Shown in pieces: positions 23,501 to 36,230 of a stretch of 64,000 bases of DNA. The position numbers were made by a program, and so were the translations under genes. Under the pieces are notes generated by a model. The model did no database searches. It was not told the DNA's origin and worked only from the letters and a program-made list of their open reading frames with translations. Origin of the DNA: Diorhabda sublineata (lineage: Eukaryota > Arthropoda > Insecta > Coleoptera > Chrysomelidae); contig NC_079474.1 of assembly GCF_026230105.1 (NCBI RefSeq), positions 30,270,294 through 30,334,293 on the forward strand, read 5' to 3'. The first letter of the stretch is position 1. The number at the start of each line of letters is the position of its first letter.

Positions 23501-26500
23501 ACTGCGATTGCAGTACTACCGTTGAAAGAAATAGTAACGGAGCTTACATTGTGAATATACCTGGTAAACTAACAAAACACCATGTTCTTAGGTCTAAGTT
23601 CTTCAATTGAAACTGCATCCGAAGATGAAATGATATTGGTGAAAAAAGAATCGATTAACGCAACTGTTGAAGAAGAAGAGAATGCTGATCTTATGTATGA
23701 AGATTTCTATAAACCAGACTTGCGCACTCCCCCTAGGTTTGTACAGTTTTTGGTCAACTCTATGACTATTGCGTATTGTCTCTCAAATATATCAAATAGA
23801 TATAATGACAAGAAAATAATCATTGTACAAAAGAAAATCTTCTTGAATAACCCGATTTTGTAGGTTCAAAGCTTCATCAGAATCGATATTTGATGATATA
23901 TCGTCTATTTCCAATTCATACGAAAGCTGTAGTGTAGAAGTTGAAGAAGAACAAAAAGCTGCTACTTTCGCTCCCAATTGGTTTATTGCTAAACGAAAAT
24001 ATCCCGATGTTCCATGCCCCAGTAAGATATTCGAAGTTCAGAGCGATGGAAGTATTGAGGTAGACGAAAAGAAAAAAGAAGAGGAAGTATTGCAGGTTTA
24101 AGTCATTCGTCCTTAATTAAATAGTTGTAATAGTGCAAAGCAGAAATTTCCACTCTAATGTCCGGAAAATCTCATTTTTTACTATGTATTTTTACCTATT
24201 TATATTGCTGAAGTGAATTTTGCCCTCTTAGGGCACCAGATTCGTATAACTCACAGTTTTCCTTTGACATAAGTACATCATTATGATCTTCTTTTTCTAT
24301 ATGTTAGTTATACTCTTGGTCAAGAATTACATGCGTTTATTTATTATGTGTCTTGGACTTTAATTTTCCTATCAGAGTACATACGCTCATTGATTTCACT
24401 CAGTAAAATCACTTCAACATTAAGAGTTTCCTTTTTAATTTTTTTAGCCTTTGCTTATTCTACATGCGATAATCCTTTGGATCACAGTGTATATGACACC
24501 CCGATATCCATCTATATACTCAATTGTATCAACAAATATCAGGAAAATTAATCATTGTTGCCAACATGTTTAATGTAATTAGTTATGTACTCTACCATAC
24601 TTTGTATGGTATTCTTGTTAATTACTTCCACAAGTTTTCTTCATCCTTCAAGCTTGTTATTTATGTTGTCGTCGTTGCATAACATTCTCTTCTCCTAGTA
24701 TTTTTACAGCTGTGATAATATCACGCCCGCTCTCACACATTGTTGCCAATGATGGACAAAATTAATGACTCATGTAAAGTTAAGGATCATTCAGTTTTCT
24801 AAATATACCGATTGGTTTCCCCATAGCAGCCATTTTGTTTTGCAAACTTTTTGTATTGTGCATTTTGATAATTTTAAAATACAGAGTTTGATGGGGCATG
24901 AAGTGGTCGCACCGAAAGATTTTCTGTAATTTCGTAAAATTTATTCGACACGGTATACGATGAGAAGTGTTTGTTTTGATTTTGGACAAGTTTATTGACT
25001 ATAATAGCTCCATTGTAATCTTCTATATCATCAATTTCTATGAAGTGTAACTTAGTGCGGCAGGCTACCATTAAACCCATGATGATATAGCTAGTGAATA
25101 ATATTTTATCGACTTCTTAATTTTATTCAATTGACAAGAGTCAAACATTTTTAGAGTTGGTTCGATTACCATCTATGGCAATTACGTAAAGCAGATATGG
25201 ATGATCCAAAGATTGGTTGGTTGTCATTTTCCGATATCGAATTTGAATCCGTAGAACCAATATCGTTTTTCGATTCTGCGACTGAATTAGCTCAAAAAAA
25301 ACTCTTCGATTATCTTATGGAATCGAAAGAAAGGATGAAAGAAGCAAGAAAAAATTATTTCATCAACTCATGCGCACTGATGGCCATCAAGCAAATTGTT
25401 CGTGAGTAGTAGGTGTCATTAGCTTCAGTATTTTTAAAAAAGAAAACTTTCTGTTAGACATTTAATATTTTAGTTATAAGTTATGTATTGTCGTGGAGAA
25501 TAACTTCGCTAATATTTTTATTTTTTTTTAAGTTTTTTTGGTAGATTTCAATTTTCGCTATTGAAAACGGCCTACAGATATCCACAGTATTTGATAACTC
25601 AAGAACTGAATAGAATATGGTATATACCAAAGAAATTTAAAGGAGAAATCAAGAGGCCAAAACCCAGGAAACCGAAAAAAGAGAAAGTGAAAAAAGAGAA
25701 GAAACCTAAAAAAGAGAAAGGATCAAAAAAGAGTAGTAAAAGTATGTTTTATAGATCATGTTTCCTATATTGAAATATATTTTTTTCTTTATAAATCGTC
25801 TAAGTTTCAGGCTACTTTTGATAGAGAATTAGTTTAAAAAAAAGGGTAAAAATTGACGCGTCGACCTATTTATGTCTATATGAACCTAGAACCTGTCATC
25901 TAGAACACGAATATCAAAATAAAAATGTGACTCAACTAAATAGAATTATTTTCCCTTAGTTTTTACATTTCAAAAATATCTAGCAGTGATTAATTAAACA
26001 ATTTGTAGTTTTATTGATATATGAGCCATTTCTAGAAACTCTCTTTTTCTTTTATAATCAAATGAATGTTTTCATTTGATATTCCGTGGTTTGTTAATGC
26101 AGGTTCAAATTTTTTATCTTATTCATGGGCTTTCAATCTATATTTTGAAAACTTAGATGTCTGTCCTATGTAAATTAGTACAAGGTATTTCATACACAAT
26201 AATACCTCTTTTGTTTTTGTGTGTTTCAGATTTTAGTTTAGTGAAATATTTCGAAGATGTATTATATCTTTCATGATTTGTTCTGATATTATGAAATAAT
26301 TCAATAATTGTTGGGACAGTATTTGTACATAGGCCGAGGAAAAATGTTTTATGTTTTGATGTTTGGTTTCTGTTTTGTTCTTTAATTGATAGTCTCTGCT
26401 TATACTTTTTTGGAAATGTAATTCATCTAAATTCAGAATCTGATGCAATGCAAGCAACTACATAGCAGTTTCCTCAAGATCACTAATTGTGTTATAACAC

Positions 26501-28547
26501 TTGGTATGAATGCTCCCATAGCAAAACCGTCATTATCTTCATATATTTAATTTTCAAATTTGATTATAACTATATCTGTTTATATAACTGTATATGTTTA
26601 TATAACAGTATATGTTTATGTAACAGTATAACTGTATGTGTTTTTAATTTTACTCGACTACGACTAAGAAATCATAACACTAGACAATAACGCCTTTATT
26701 TTGACATCGATAGTATTTTTTTTCGATACTCCCTGTATAATAGGTTACGTACGCTCCCTGCATAATAAATTCCATCTGTATATTCCCTGTATACTACGAG
26801 TTTCATAGTAGAAGCGTACTGCACGGTCGCTATCTCATATTTTCCCATAATATCTAAAATTTTCCCACGCTCAAGTACCTCTACAGAAGTATGTTGTGAG
26901 TGTATGTTTATTTTTTAATCTAGGCCTATTTTTTCTTATTGAAATTTGTATATTTAAAAAATTTCTACCGAAATAATTACGGATTCGTCAGCAATTACGA
27001 TATTTTCAATTTTTTCTTAAATCCCATGTGTTTCTGATACAATATTTGTTTTGGGATAAAATTATTTTCAAAAGTTTTTTCAAATATTTAGATAATGCGG
27101 TGAGGAGTTGGAATCATTTCTGTTTAAATATACTACCTGGGTTTTGAAGTAAAAAATGCACAAATGATGCTATATCCTCCCTCCTAAATAATGTCTACTC
27201 CAGCGTAAACAGCCAACACTCGACCGCAACAACTTTTTGTAATTTTTATAAGGCTTTCGAGTGTGGTAAACAAAATATTTTGATTAACAAATTGCAGTAC
27301 TACGGCTTCAGGGGATCAACTCTCGAATAGTTTAAGTCATACCTTACCAACAGAAGTCAGCTTGTAAGGGTTCATACCACGATGTCTTCTTGCAAGCCAA
27401 TAGATTGTAGAGTGCTCGGTACTGGGCAGACCATACTAGTTTTTCTTGGAGCAAGCCTGATCTCACGGCACTTGATAGTACCTAATCATCCTTAAATCAT
27501 GGTGCAATTCTAATCTTCTGTATCTTCAACGTTTCTAAAACTAAAGTTTCATCATATAAGAATACATTGTAGCTGTTTTTATAAAATAACACCACCACTG
27601 ACGTCGTTGAATCTGTGGAATTTTTATTGCTTGTTGTTGACAATTCTTGAAATGGTATTTACATATGCCGCCTTATCTAAAAAATTAAGTTCCTCCTGTT
27701 TTGCGCTAAGATCAGTCTCCAAATCAGTCTCCGATATGCCCTTCCCTTCTGGGGTACGTGTGGTGCGACTCAATTTGAGCGAATTTTCACACTACAAAAG
27801 AGAGCTGTTAGATATTTACTCGAACTAAACAACAGGACCTACTGCCGGGACTTCCTTAAAATATTACAAATTCTGACTCTTCTTTCTTTATTCATCTTTG
27901 AATCCGTTTGCCTAATTCGTAAGCACGCTTCTCCAATTTCAGAAAGATCGTTCCATTTAGGATCGCAGAGCACGACCTGTTCATACCTACTTCACGCTCA
28001 GAATTAGTTAAGGGATCAATATTTTACAATGCAAAAAATGCACAGTCACTTGCCAATTGAAATAAAATCGATATTATCTTTTCCTGCATTTAGCAATAAT
28101 TTGAAGGTGTTCTTACTGGACAGTGCCTTCTACTCTGTGAATGACTTCTATTCTAATAAAAATATTTAATTCCGGTTTAGCTCACACTAAGATTCTTTAG
28201 GTTCCAAAAAAAGTTCAAAAAAGAGTAAATCCTCCAAGGATTCAAAAAAGAGCAAATCCTCTAAGGAATCTAAGAAGAGCAAGAAAGGTGGAAAAGCAAA
28301 AGAGAAAAAACCGGGACTTACCAAACAAGAAAAAGCGGAAATGGCAAGGCTTCAAGCTGAAATGAAATTAAGAGAGGAGATGGAACGAAAAGCGGAGGAA
28401 AATAAATTGTTTGTGTTTCCTCTCACAGATGCGGCAGAAGATAGTTTTTTCGAGAATATATTCACGAATTGGGTGAAACCTAAAAAAGCCAAAGATGGCA
28501 AGAAATCAAAAGTTGATACGAAAACAAAGAAGAAATCTAAAAAGTAA
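20505..28547 (+). CDS. Unrecognised acidic-to-lysine-rich protein, multi-exon
   Basis: Host gene that I cannot assign to a family. Exon 1 is 20505-20661 (MSKKINRKGKG start, GTAAGT donor). A second exon lies within about 20960-21260 ('RGLWRRRTDRERKKDLYKYQ', 'YLKDLREESLKKGRR'); its borders are unresolved. Then follow phase-checked exons 21930-22492, 22549-22702, 23592-23736, 23864-24095, 25155-25401, 25533-25741 and 28201-28547 (stop TAA). The 21930 exon is helical and tryptophan-containing ('WLFDF'-like 'FWFLDFVTDCLWRLQDEY'). The middle exons are acidic and serine-rich ('SISSDEDVPQNENS', 'TVEEEENADLMYEDF'). The end is extremely basic, with repeated SKKSK/KPKKEK blocks and a final KKKSKK. The 25401/25533 junction is uncertain: the best donor (C/GTGAGT) gives the wrong phase, while a weaker GA/GTAGTA at 25404 keeps it. 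The basic tail could bind nucleic acid or tubulin; no function is claimed. Confidence 0.7.
22795..23575 (-). mobile_element. Mariner-like transposase fossil
   Basis: It lies in the intron between exons 22702 and 23592 of the lysine-rich gene, in opposite orientation. The minus strand spells 'DGADFLFWIVTGDE' (first catalytic aspartate block), 'VKPKQILTSRKAMCTVFWD', 'LPRGQTTIAHVYCETTKELR', 'VFVHDNARHPTEI' (second aspartate) and 'LLYSPDLTPRDYYL' (third). Frameshifts separate these blocks. The end near 22800 resembles a mariner terminal repeat. Confidence 0.75.
25870..27130 (-). mobile_element. Penelope-like element, degenerate copy 2
   Basis: It lies in the last large intron of the lysine-rich gene. 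The minus strand carries the GIY-YIG end ('SSKYFTKLKSETHKNKRGII', 'VYEIPCTN'), the linker 'KTETKHQNI', and the RT part near 26460-26530 and 26990-27130. Several blocks align base by base with the better copy at 44384-47350, for example 'gtttcctcaagatc' at 26468 and 46408. A microsatellite-rich gap (26560-26880) breaks it. Confidence 0.7.
26573..26642. repeat. Short tandem repeat, about 19-bp unit
   Basis: Three to four imperfect copies of 'tgtttatataacagtata' in tandem, inside the gap of Penelope copy 2. Confidence 0.7.
27180..28170 (+). mobile_element. CR1-like non-LTR retrotransposon fragment
   Basis: The plus strand reads 'FYKAFECGKQNILINKLQYY' and 'GFRGSTLE-FKSYLTNRSQL', the RT motif A region (usually L-D-L-S-K-A-F-D). 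It is followed, after a deletion, by the C-terminal domain 'QKRAVRYLLELNNRTYCRDF', 'LKILQILTLLSLFIFESVCL' and 'LLDSAFYSVNDFYSNKN'. It ends about 30 bp before the last exon of the lysine-rich gene (28201). Catalytic residues and the frame are lost. Confidence 0.75.
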
Positions 28548-29583
28548 AAAAAATTATATATATAATAGATATTTTTTATTTTAATTTTGTGTATTGTATA
28601 TTTTTTAATGTGAATATATTAATTTGGTACGAAGTTTCACTCTGTAGAAAAAAAGGAATTGCCTTTGCTCTTAATCCCTTTCTTGAATCCCCAACCATAA
28701 GTCTTTTTTTTCCGTGTGGCTACCAACTATCCAGAATTACAAGTAAAGTGAATAGATGGAACTAAGAAAAATCAAGTACCAACAAAATTAATCACATAAG
28801 ACCACAAAGTTAGTTTTACAAAAGTGCTACAATTGAATGATTATACTTGTTAATATATATAATATAATGTTAATTGTTAATCCAAATTAAAAATAGCATC
28901 AAACCGACCAAGCTACGTGAAGCAGCTGATCTTTGCCTACGCATAATTTTAACCTAACATTTGGAATTTCCACTAAAAAAATTAAGATTTTAATTTATTT
29001 CCTGCAAGGTACACAAACCAAAAGACAAACTTTTGTAATTATGGTTGCCTGTAAGCTCGCGTTTATTAGAGATTTACTTTACAGTGCTATCAATTTTTTG
29101 AAAGGGATCTCAGGTGGTAGAAATCTGATGATTAAACCTTAAATAGGTATACTTTTATGTCTAGGTATTGGTTTCTCTAAACTACATTTCTGCTAATCAC
29201 CACCAAGATTATATACTCGGTAAACGAACTAAGTAAAGTCTGCGGTCATTTTGGATTCTCCCTAATTTAGCATCTTATTAATCAAAACCCGATTTCAAGC
29301 ATCATTTTGGACTAAATTGTACATTCCGATAGCTCATAGAAACTATCGAAATAAAGATCCATTAAACTAGATCGTACGAAAGATATATTGCGTCTTGCTT
29401 TTTATTGTCTTTTATTTTTATATAAAGCGGCTTTCGAATAGCACTAATGCTCATAGTTTAGTTTATAGTAAAATTTGAATGTTATTTTCAATAGTTTAAA
29501 TTTTGATAAACAAATTTTTGGGGTAAAAATTAGAAATTTGTTGTATTATACATTTGTTTGTATTACCGAATTACCCTAACGCA
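28548..29583. other. Intergenic spacer
   Basis: It lies between the lysine-rich gene stop and the first tRNA gene. It is AT-rich. The lysine-rich gene's polyadenylation site must lie here, but I saw no canonical AATAAA close to the stop. Confidence 0.4.
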
Positions 29584-29656
29584 GTTTCCGTAGTGTAGTG
29601 GTTATCACGTGTGCTTCACACGCACAAGGTCCCCGGTTCGATCCCGGGCGGAAACA
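29584..29656 (+). tRNA. tRNA-Val (CAC)
   Basis: A 73-nt cloverleaf with a 7-bp acceptor stem GTTTCCG/CGGAAAC and discriminator A, internal A box TAGTGTAGTGGTTATCAC, anticodon stem TGTGC/GCACA with loop TTCACAC (anticodon CAC), and T arm CCCGG-TTCGATC-CCGGG. A T-run (tttctttttc) just downstream can serve as the Pol III terminator. No intron. Confidence 0.97.
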
Positions 29657-29954
29657 TTTCTTTTTCAAATTTTTTGACCACTTTACATTTTTGGAAGTTA
29701 GGTTGTAGTTGCACCTAGCTATTTACATTATATAACTAATGCAGTTTACTCATATAGAAATGTAATTTAATAATATAAAATGGACATTTCTTCTTCATCA
29801 GTTGATGACATTTTTATTCTAAATTTTAGTCAAATTCAATTATTAGGTTACATTCCATTAGTGACTGAGTGATATTTCTATAAAGTTTTCGAATAGTTTT
29901 TAGCAGATTTAAATTATATAATGTAATGTGTGTTGCCTACGTTGACTAAATTCT

Positions 29955-30080
29955 AGTTATTGATGCTTCTAGATGTTCTTGATTTCAGGTCCCTTCTGTT
30001 TAAAAATTAGTTTGTTTCAATAATTCTTGAATAAAAGATACCTAAAATTAAGAATATTTAGAAGCATTAATATATCAAAA
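29955..30080. mobile_element. Penelope-like terminal fragment
   Basis: 'tgcttctagatgttcttgat', 'ttcaggtcccttctgttt' and 'aaaattagtttgtttcaat' match, with small changes, the terminus at 44394-44460 of the large Penelope-like element. It is only the end sequence, with no coding part, and lies between the two tRNA genes. Confidence 0.6.
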
Positions 30081-30355
30081 GTTCCAAGAAATGACAAATT
30101 AAACAAATTCTATATATTTGATGTCTTGATCACGGTCTTACATGCGTCTTTATAATAAAACAATAATATATCATATTGTTACTGTATGTTTGGTAGAATA
30201 ATTTGCTTTCCTTGTATTCATATAGAAATTAAATATATATGACGCAAAAATTTTCCATCTCATTCCAGAATAGGCTTTGAATATTAACTGTTTTTCATAT
30301 TATTAATAAAAAATGTTATTATATTTTATCAAAAAGTTATGACTATTAATATTAA

Positions 30356-30428
30356 GTTTCCGTAGTGTAGTGGTTATCACGTGTGCTTCACACGCACAAG
30401 GTCCTCGGTTCGAACCCGGGCGGAAACA
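30356..30428 (+). tRNA. tRNA-Val (CAC), second copy
   Basis: It differs from the copy at 29584 at only two positions, both in the T arm (CTCGG-TTCGAAC-CCGGG, with one G-U pair). Acceptor stem, A box, anticodon CAC and discriminator A are unchanged. The flanks of the two genes do not match, so any duplication is old or very short. A T-run follows within 20 bp. Confidence 0.96.
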
Positions 30429-31975
30429 TTTTATTTATCACTTTTTATTAAAACATTAATATGTTCACTCACAACTATTTTTTTTAATTCAGAATTTATT
30501 GCTATACTTTATTGGCTGGAAAGTAATCTATCAACTATCAAGAGTTATGACAGAAATATAAATGTGGAATGCAGGATGTTTGTTGTTTGTTATCTAAATC
30601 TAAAATAGGAAGCGAAGAAAATATATTCAATCTTCCACCTAACAGAAAATGAAACTTGGGTGACGGTAATAAAATTAACTAAAAATGAAATTAATCAGCT
30701 AAATCGTTACCCCTAACCAATGTCAGACTCTAAGGTGTTGCAAATGGAAGAGGGGTAATATATTATGATCTGTGACCCTCTGTGCAAAAAGAAATAGTTC
30801 TTTGTATAAACTGACTCTTAGGTAGTTATGTGAATTTTTCCTTACACGACTATTTATTTCAAGTATGATTCACAACAGAGCTTAACGGAAACTATGATTA
30901 TAGGTAAGAGAGATCACCAATGCCTCGGTAACCTGCGAATGGAGCTATTCATAACTGTTTCGATTAATTGAACATCAAAGATTTTGATGTCAACCGAATT
31001 CCCATGGAGAATCCCTCCACAAAACCAGATTCTACATTTTATAATGGAACGATACAGGTATTTGTAGGGCTAGATTTAAACTTAATGCCGCTCATTGGCA
31101 CCGGAAAAAAATCCGTTCCATTACTGGAATTTTACTTTAACTTATAGATCATATATTTTTCAAAATTAAAATAACAAACTTCATCAAAGGAACCTATATA
31201 CGTTTTTGTAAAACATACGACGTAATCGACAGATTATAATATTTTTTTAAGATTCTTTTATTGATTAAAGTTTATGTTTTGAAAAATGCAAAAAAATAAT
31301 CTTGAAATTTATACAATTTTTCAAAAAAAAAATACCAAATAAACTTATTTGATTCTAGAAAATAGAAAAATCGATTATTATTTCATATCTCTAAGGAAAT
31401 AAATTGATTAAATCATTTTGATTGATAATTAGAACTACCAAAATTATAATTCGCAAATAAAGGATAAATTGAATTTCTTGAATTATCAATTAAACAGAAA
31501 ATTATTAATTAATTAATTATATTGAGCAATCTTGATAAGACTAAAAATTAATTTTTTTTCACTCTCAAAATTGTTCCGCCCTGGACATTTGCCCCAACTA
31601 GCCCAGTGTACATTCACTGTTGGATATTCCTATATAGTTCGATGAGAATCAATTTTATTTTGAGAGGACCTTCAATTATATCAATTGAACATCCAGAGAC
31701 CTTGATTGCAAAAATAAGGAAAAGTATGTGGTCGCTACGTTCAGTGTAGGCATTAGAACCGATTATTTTGCAAATTATATATTTCAGTTACAACATTATT
31801 TAATCATCAGGAATAAATTATAAACTAATTATTAAATTGTCCTGCAATTATTGAATTGTAATCAATAATGACGAATCAATTTCTTCGCTTATGGAAGCAT
31901 GTCATTTTTTATACCAAGTCGGAAAATTCTTTCATTTAGAATATTGAATCATTATTCTGATGAAAATACGATTAT
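30429..31975. other. Intergenic, nothing recognised
   Basis: AT-rich, with poly(A/T) tracts (31300-31560). No coding frame or repeat pair identified. Confidence 0.4.
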
Positions 31976-32700
31976 ATACGAGGGCGCTCTAGACGGGTGG
32001 GGTAAAAAACGAGTAGTGCGTTGGGCATCTATATATCTTGCATCTATGCACGTTCCAAAACACGTTTCTGTCACTATTATATTATAGTATTTGTGCAGTA
32101 GCGGTTTGAAACGAACATGTTGTTTTCTCGTGCCGAAAACCATGTATGACGTAAAACAGGAGCAGCAAATCAAACTTAAATTCCTCGTTAGATTGAAAAA
32201 AACTCCGAATGAGGGCGATAAATTGCTGCAAGAGGTCTATGGGGACAATTCTCTATCTCGTGCGCGTGTTTTTGACTGGTGTAAGCGCTTTATTGAGGGC
32301 CGAAAGAGCGAACCATTATTCAATGTTTTTCGTTTTTTTCGAAATTAACAGTATCTTGATGACTGAATGGGTTCCAGAGGGTCAGATTGTCAACCAGATT
32401 TACTATTTGTCAGTTTTGTCAACACTGCAAGAACTAGTTCGTAAAAATCGACCCGATTTTCCACCAGGACAACGCACCTGCCCATAACGCGATATCTGTG
32501 AAGCAGTATTTGACCAGTAAGCGCACTCCAGTGCTCTAACACTCGCCATACTCACCAGATTTGGCACCGTGCGACTCTATTTGTTTCCGAAGATAAAATA
32601 TGCTTTGAAAGGGACCCGATTTGAGTCGATGAAAGAGGGAAAACATTTATAATAAACCGTAACCTAACCATTCTCGTTATTTTATAGACAGACCTTGTAT
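31976..32700 (+). mobile_element. Mariner-like element, internally deleted
   Basis: It starts 'tatacgagggcgctctag' and ends near 'cagaccttgtata', weakly inverted ends. A start codon near 32142 opens 'MYDVKQEQQIKLKFLVRLKK', then 'YGDNSLSRARVFDWCKRF', a typical mariner N-terminal helix-turn-helix domain. After a deletion the catalytic end appears in other frames: 'DNAPAHNAISVKQYLTSKR', 'HSPYSPDLAPCDSI', 'FPKIKYALKGTRFESMKE'. The first aspartate region is lost. Confidence 0.75.
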
Positions 32701-35340
32701 AGGGTCAGAGTAATATCATATAGTATTATAGGCGAATTTTAGCAAATTTTAGATGTATCATTTACATGTAGGTATGAATGTCATATAGTTAATAAATTAG
32801 AAGATTTCTATTGTTTGAATAGAAATCGGCGAGACCCGATGCGGTTCATAGGCCCGCAACTGAATTTTATTCCAAATCCACTCCACGGCCCAAGGGGCAG
32901 TATTTAAATGTTTTTCGCAGTTTGATTAGACCGTCTTAGATCCTTGAAACATTATACTACACTTGGTCCATTTGAATTTTTTTTGATGTTCAACTCCATT
33001 GTAAAACAGAAAACCTTACTTTTCATCTATTTTTTGGTTTCTTCAATATAATTCAAATGATATTTTATTAGAATTTTTGATTTATGCTACCTTTACACTA
33101 CCCATCTTAATCTTATATATTTTTCAAAACATATCGTAGATTTTTGTAGACTTCACATAAGTATAAATCATCGTTCAAAGAATAAAATTTGTAAAGTAGT
33201 ACTTGCATAAAAATATATTGAAAAACTTTATTACAAATAAAAAGTGCAAAAATGATGTTTTCTGTGTTCAAGAATTTCTCTGGACTCTGGAGGAAGTTTT
33301 TGCACTAAACTTTACCTCGGGCCCAGACGGAGCCTATGGACCGCACACAAAGGACATTTCCTTTATTTTTCGTTGGATCCACACCCCATATTATTGAGCA
33401 TATAAAAACAAACACATTTTTGGGCCCTGTGGAAAGTTTATCAAGTTTGGTTGGGGCCCAACGTGTTAAATCATATGTCATAAATATATTGGTCTAGGAA
33501 AGAAAGTAACCTCACATTTTATCACAAAAATAATTGAGAATATGTCGACTACGAATAATTTCCTGAATTGTCTAATACAATCTGGTAAAAGCTGAGACCC
33601 AACGTACGTACAAAGTACAAATGAGGGAACGCGAAATTTGAGTTTTTCACACTCTCTCACTTTTGATCGTACAAAATATTGTAGGTATGAAACTTGTAGG
33701 GAATTTCACACCAAATAATAAGAACTAATTGACGTTTTATTTATTGAAAAGTGATCATAAATTTAGCGGAAGTCGTAGAGTTGTAGTATGATGACCTAAT
33801 TTTCGAAATTCAAAAACTTTTTTCAGAGTTTAAAGTAAGAAATAATTTTTCAATATTTCTGATTTTAACTTCCTTTATAAAATTTGAAATAATAGATCAT
33901 CTTCATTGCACCACTGGGCATGAAGACATTGAGGAGCAACGCAACAGATTGAATTCAATTAAGTGTTCACGAACTTAAAATTTGTTCTGCAATTTTTTCT
34001 ATTAGAGAAAATGGAATAAAAAGCAACAAGTGTCTAAGCTGTACTCACAAGCTGCGAATTTTATTAGAAAATTCAGGAAAATAATTGGGAATCGATATTT
34101 TTTCGATTATGGATACGGAATCCCTCTTCAGGAAAAGTATATGTATTATATTATATTGTATCTACAGCAGAGCTAGAGGCTTTTACTGGTATTTTAGCTT
34201 ACAGCTAAAGCTCGTTTTAATGCTTGTACAAAGGTCTAGCATTTTCTGTTCACACGATGCTTTCTTATTGAATCATATTGGAGGCTTTGAGAGTTTTGAG
34301 GTTTCGTTGTTTATATGAATCTGATTGTGAACTGGTCGGTCGAAAGACTTTCTTCCTAATATTTAAAATGATTAGTCATGACTTGAAAAAACATATTTAA
34401 TTAATACTACATATAATGAATATAATAACCCAATGATCATACTTAACAGAGCAGACGCACCTTGTACAAATCTAAGAAATTTTGTTCGCCTTAATATATT
34501 GACGTTTGGAATGATACGAGTAATATTGAAATTGATTTGGGAAAAAATCGATTGAAAGTACCCCTCCTACTCAATTATCCAAGAGATAATGACAAGTTGG
34601 CTTTGAGAAATCGAAGTATGATTGCTCAAAATTTTGGGAATCATTTTCTAATGACCAATACCGCATTCAAATTACCACCGTTTATTGGGAGGTTCAATGT
34701 ATTAGGGTTGAATTTTTTCACAACTACTAGTATCGATAATATGTTAATAGGTTCTTTTGGTGTATGAGTGTACCCTATATAGGTACTTCTAATAGATTTA
34801 TGTAGATGCCTTGAATTATTTGATAAGCTTTTATTAATATTTTGGAATACAAACAGAAATAGAAATATTAACCAGTTGCGCTACTTTATGAACACAAGAT
34901 ACAAACAAGTGCTAAGCTTGCATGAAAATACAAACACCATAGATAGAGCTAACTTCCTAATTTTAGTAATGAAAGGGTCATTGCCTCTCGGGTTTTCCAG
35001 TTATTAAAAGAATACTGTTCATGAGGATGTATACTAGTAGATATCTTTTTCATTTCAGACTGTATTTTCTTAACATGATCATTAAAAATAACTATAGGCA
35101 CAATATTAAAAGCTCCTTTATAGTTATAATTATAGTAGTAAGAGTTAACGGGGTTTTGTTATGGATAAATGTCTATGATAAGCACTTACTAAACAGTTAT
35201 GGAAGTTCCACTTTTCCATAAACTCTTGCGCCACTTATTTCCATCTTTATCAATTTCTTGGAAACCTGAAATACCTGAATTTTTGGATTGAACTTTCTTG
35301 ATATTAAGTTAAATAAATCAAATGTAAAAATTAGTGTGTT
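32701..35340. other. Intergenic, nothing recognised
   Basis: No host exon or transposase motif could be supported. Short frames here lack codon structure or family motifs. Confidence 0.4.
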
Positions 35341-35345
35341 TGAAA

Positions 35346-36000
35346 CATACGAGGATGGTCACGGAAGTACTTGACCTAACCCATAGATGGCGGTAGTTGC
35401 TTTGAAAAATATCACTAGAAAATGCACGATCCAAACAGCATATGATTCAAGTTTGAAGACGCCACGTTGTTTGATAGTCGTCAATACTGAACTTTTTCAG
35501 TGAATTTGTAAACATGGAAAACATTGGTCATCGTTATGTAATTCAATACTTTTATTTGAAAGGCGTTAGCCCAACGAATAAAAGAGTTCAGTTAGATTGT
35601 ACTCTGGGTGAGACTGCTCCTTCGTCATCAACAGTAAAAGTTGGATAGCAGAGTATAAACGAGGTCGTACGACCTGCGAATGCTGATGTTTCCATCGAGT
35701 GTTTGGCAATGTTTTACAGAAATAAAACCGAATTTTTACACCGTTTCATAACAAACATGGATGAAACATGGGCTCATCACGTCACATCCGAAACAAAAGA
35801 ACAATGGACTAAAAGGGAGAATCGGTTCCAAAGAAGGCCTTTCCATCTGCAGGCACGGTCATGACGTCGATTTTTTTGGATACGCGTGAGATAATTTTCA
35901 TTGACTGACTTGAAAAAGGAAAAACTATGTTTGAGAAAATAAAGGACCCATTTTCATGGGTTCATTACTGGAAAAGATACGTTGGAATTGGATTGGTGTG
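35346..36000 (+). mobile_element. Mariner-like transposase, 5' half
   Basis: The terminus 'acatacgaggatggtcacgg' is followed at 35514 by MENIGHRYVIQYFYLKGVSP and 'TLGETAPSSSTVKVG', the N-terminal DNA-binding region. After a deletion comes 'FLHRFITNMDETWAHHVTSE' with the first catalytic aspartate, then 'FITGKDTLELD'. It stops about 230 bp upstream of the NRF-6-like start codon. Frame breaks show that it is dead. Confidence 0.75.
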
Positions 36001-36230
36001 TGATTTTAATATTTCGTATATTCCATTTGTTTCTATCACTATTCTTCCCACTAGAGCAGTGTTCAATTCTCATCATAAATAATAGTTTTTTTATTATCAT
36101 CTCTGTATGATTGTCTTCTTTTTTATTGATTTAATTAACGGAATAAGAGAAAGGTAATCGAATTCACGAAACGAGACTACTAACTTCCATTCGTAAATGA
36201 GTTTTGTTCATACACCTTGTGGATTTTAAA

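Noticed and set aside
24780..25080. Two overlapping minus-strand frames with a faint Tc1-like flavour ('CRTKLHFIE')
   Set aside because: The resemblance is limited to a few residues, and no aspartate block or terminal repeats could be found.
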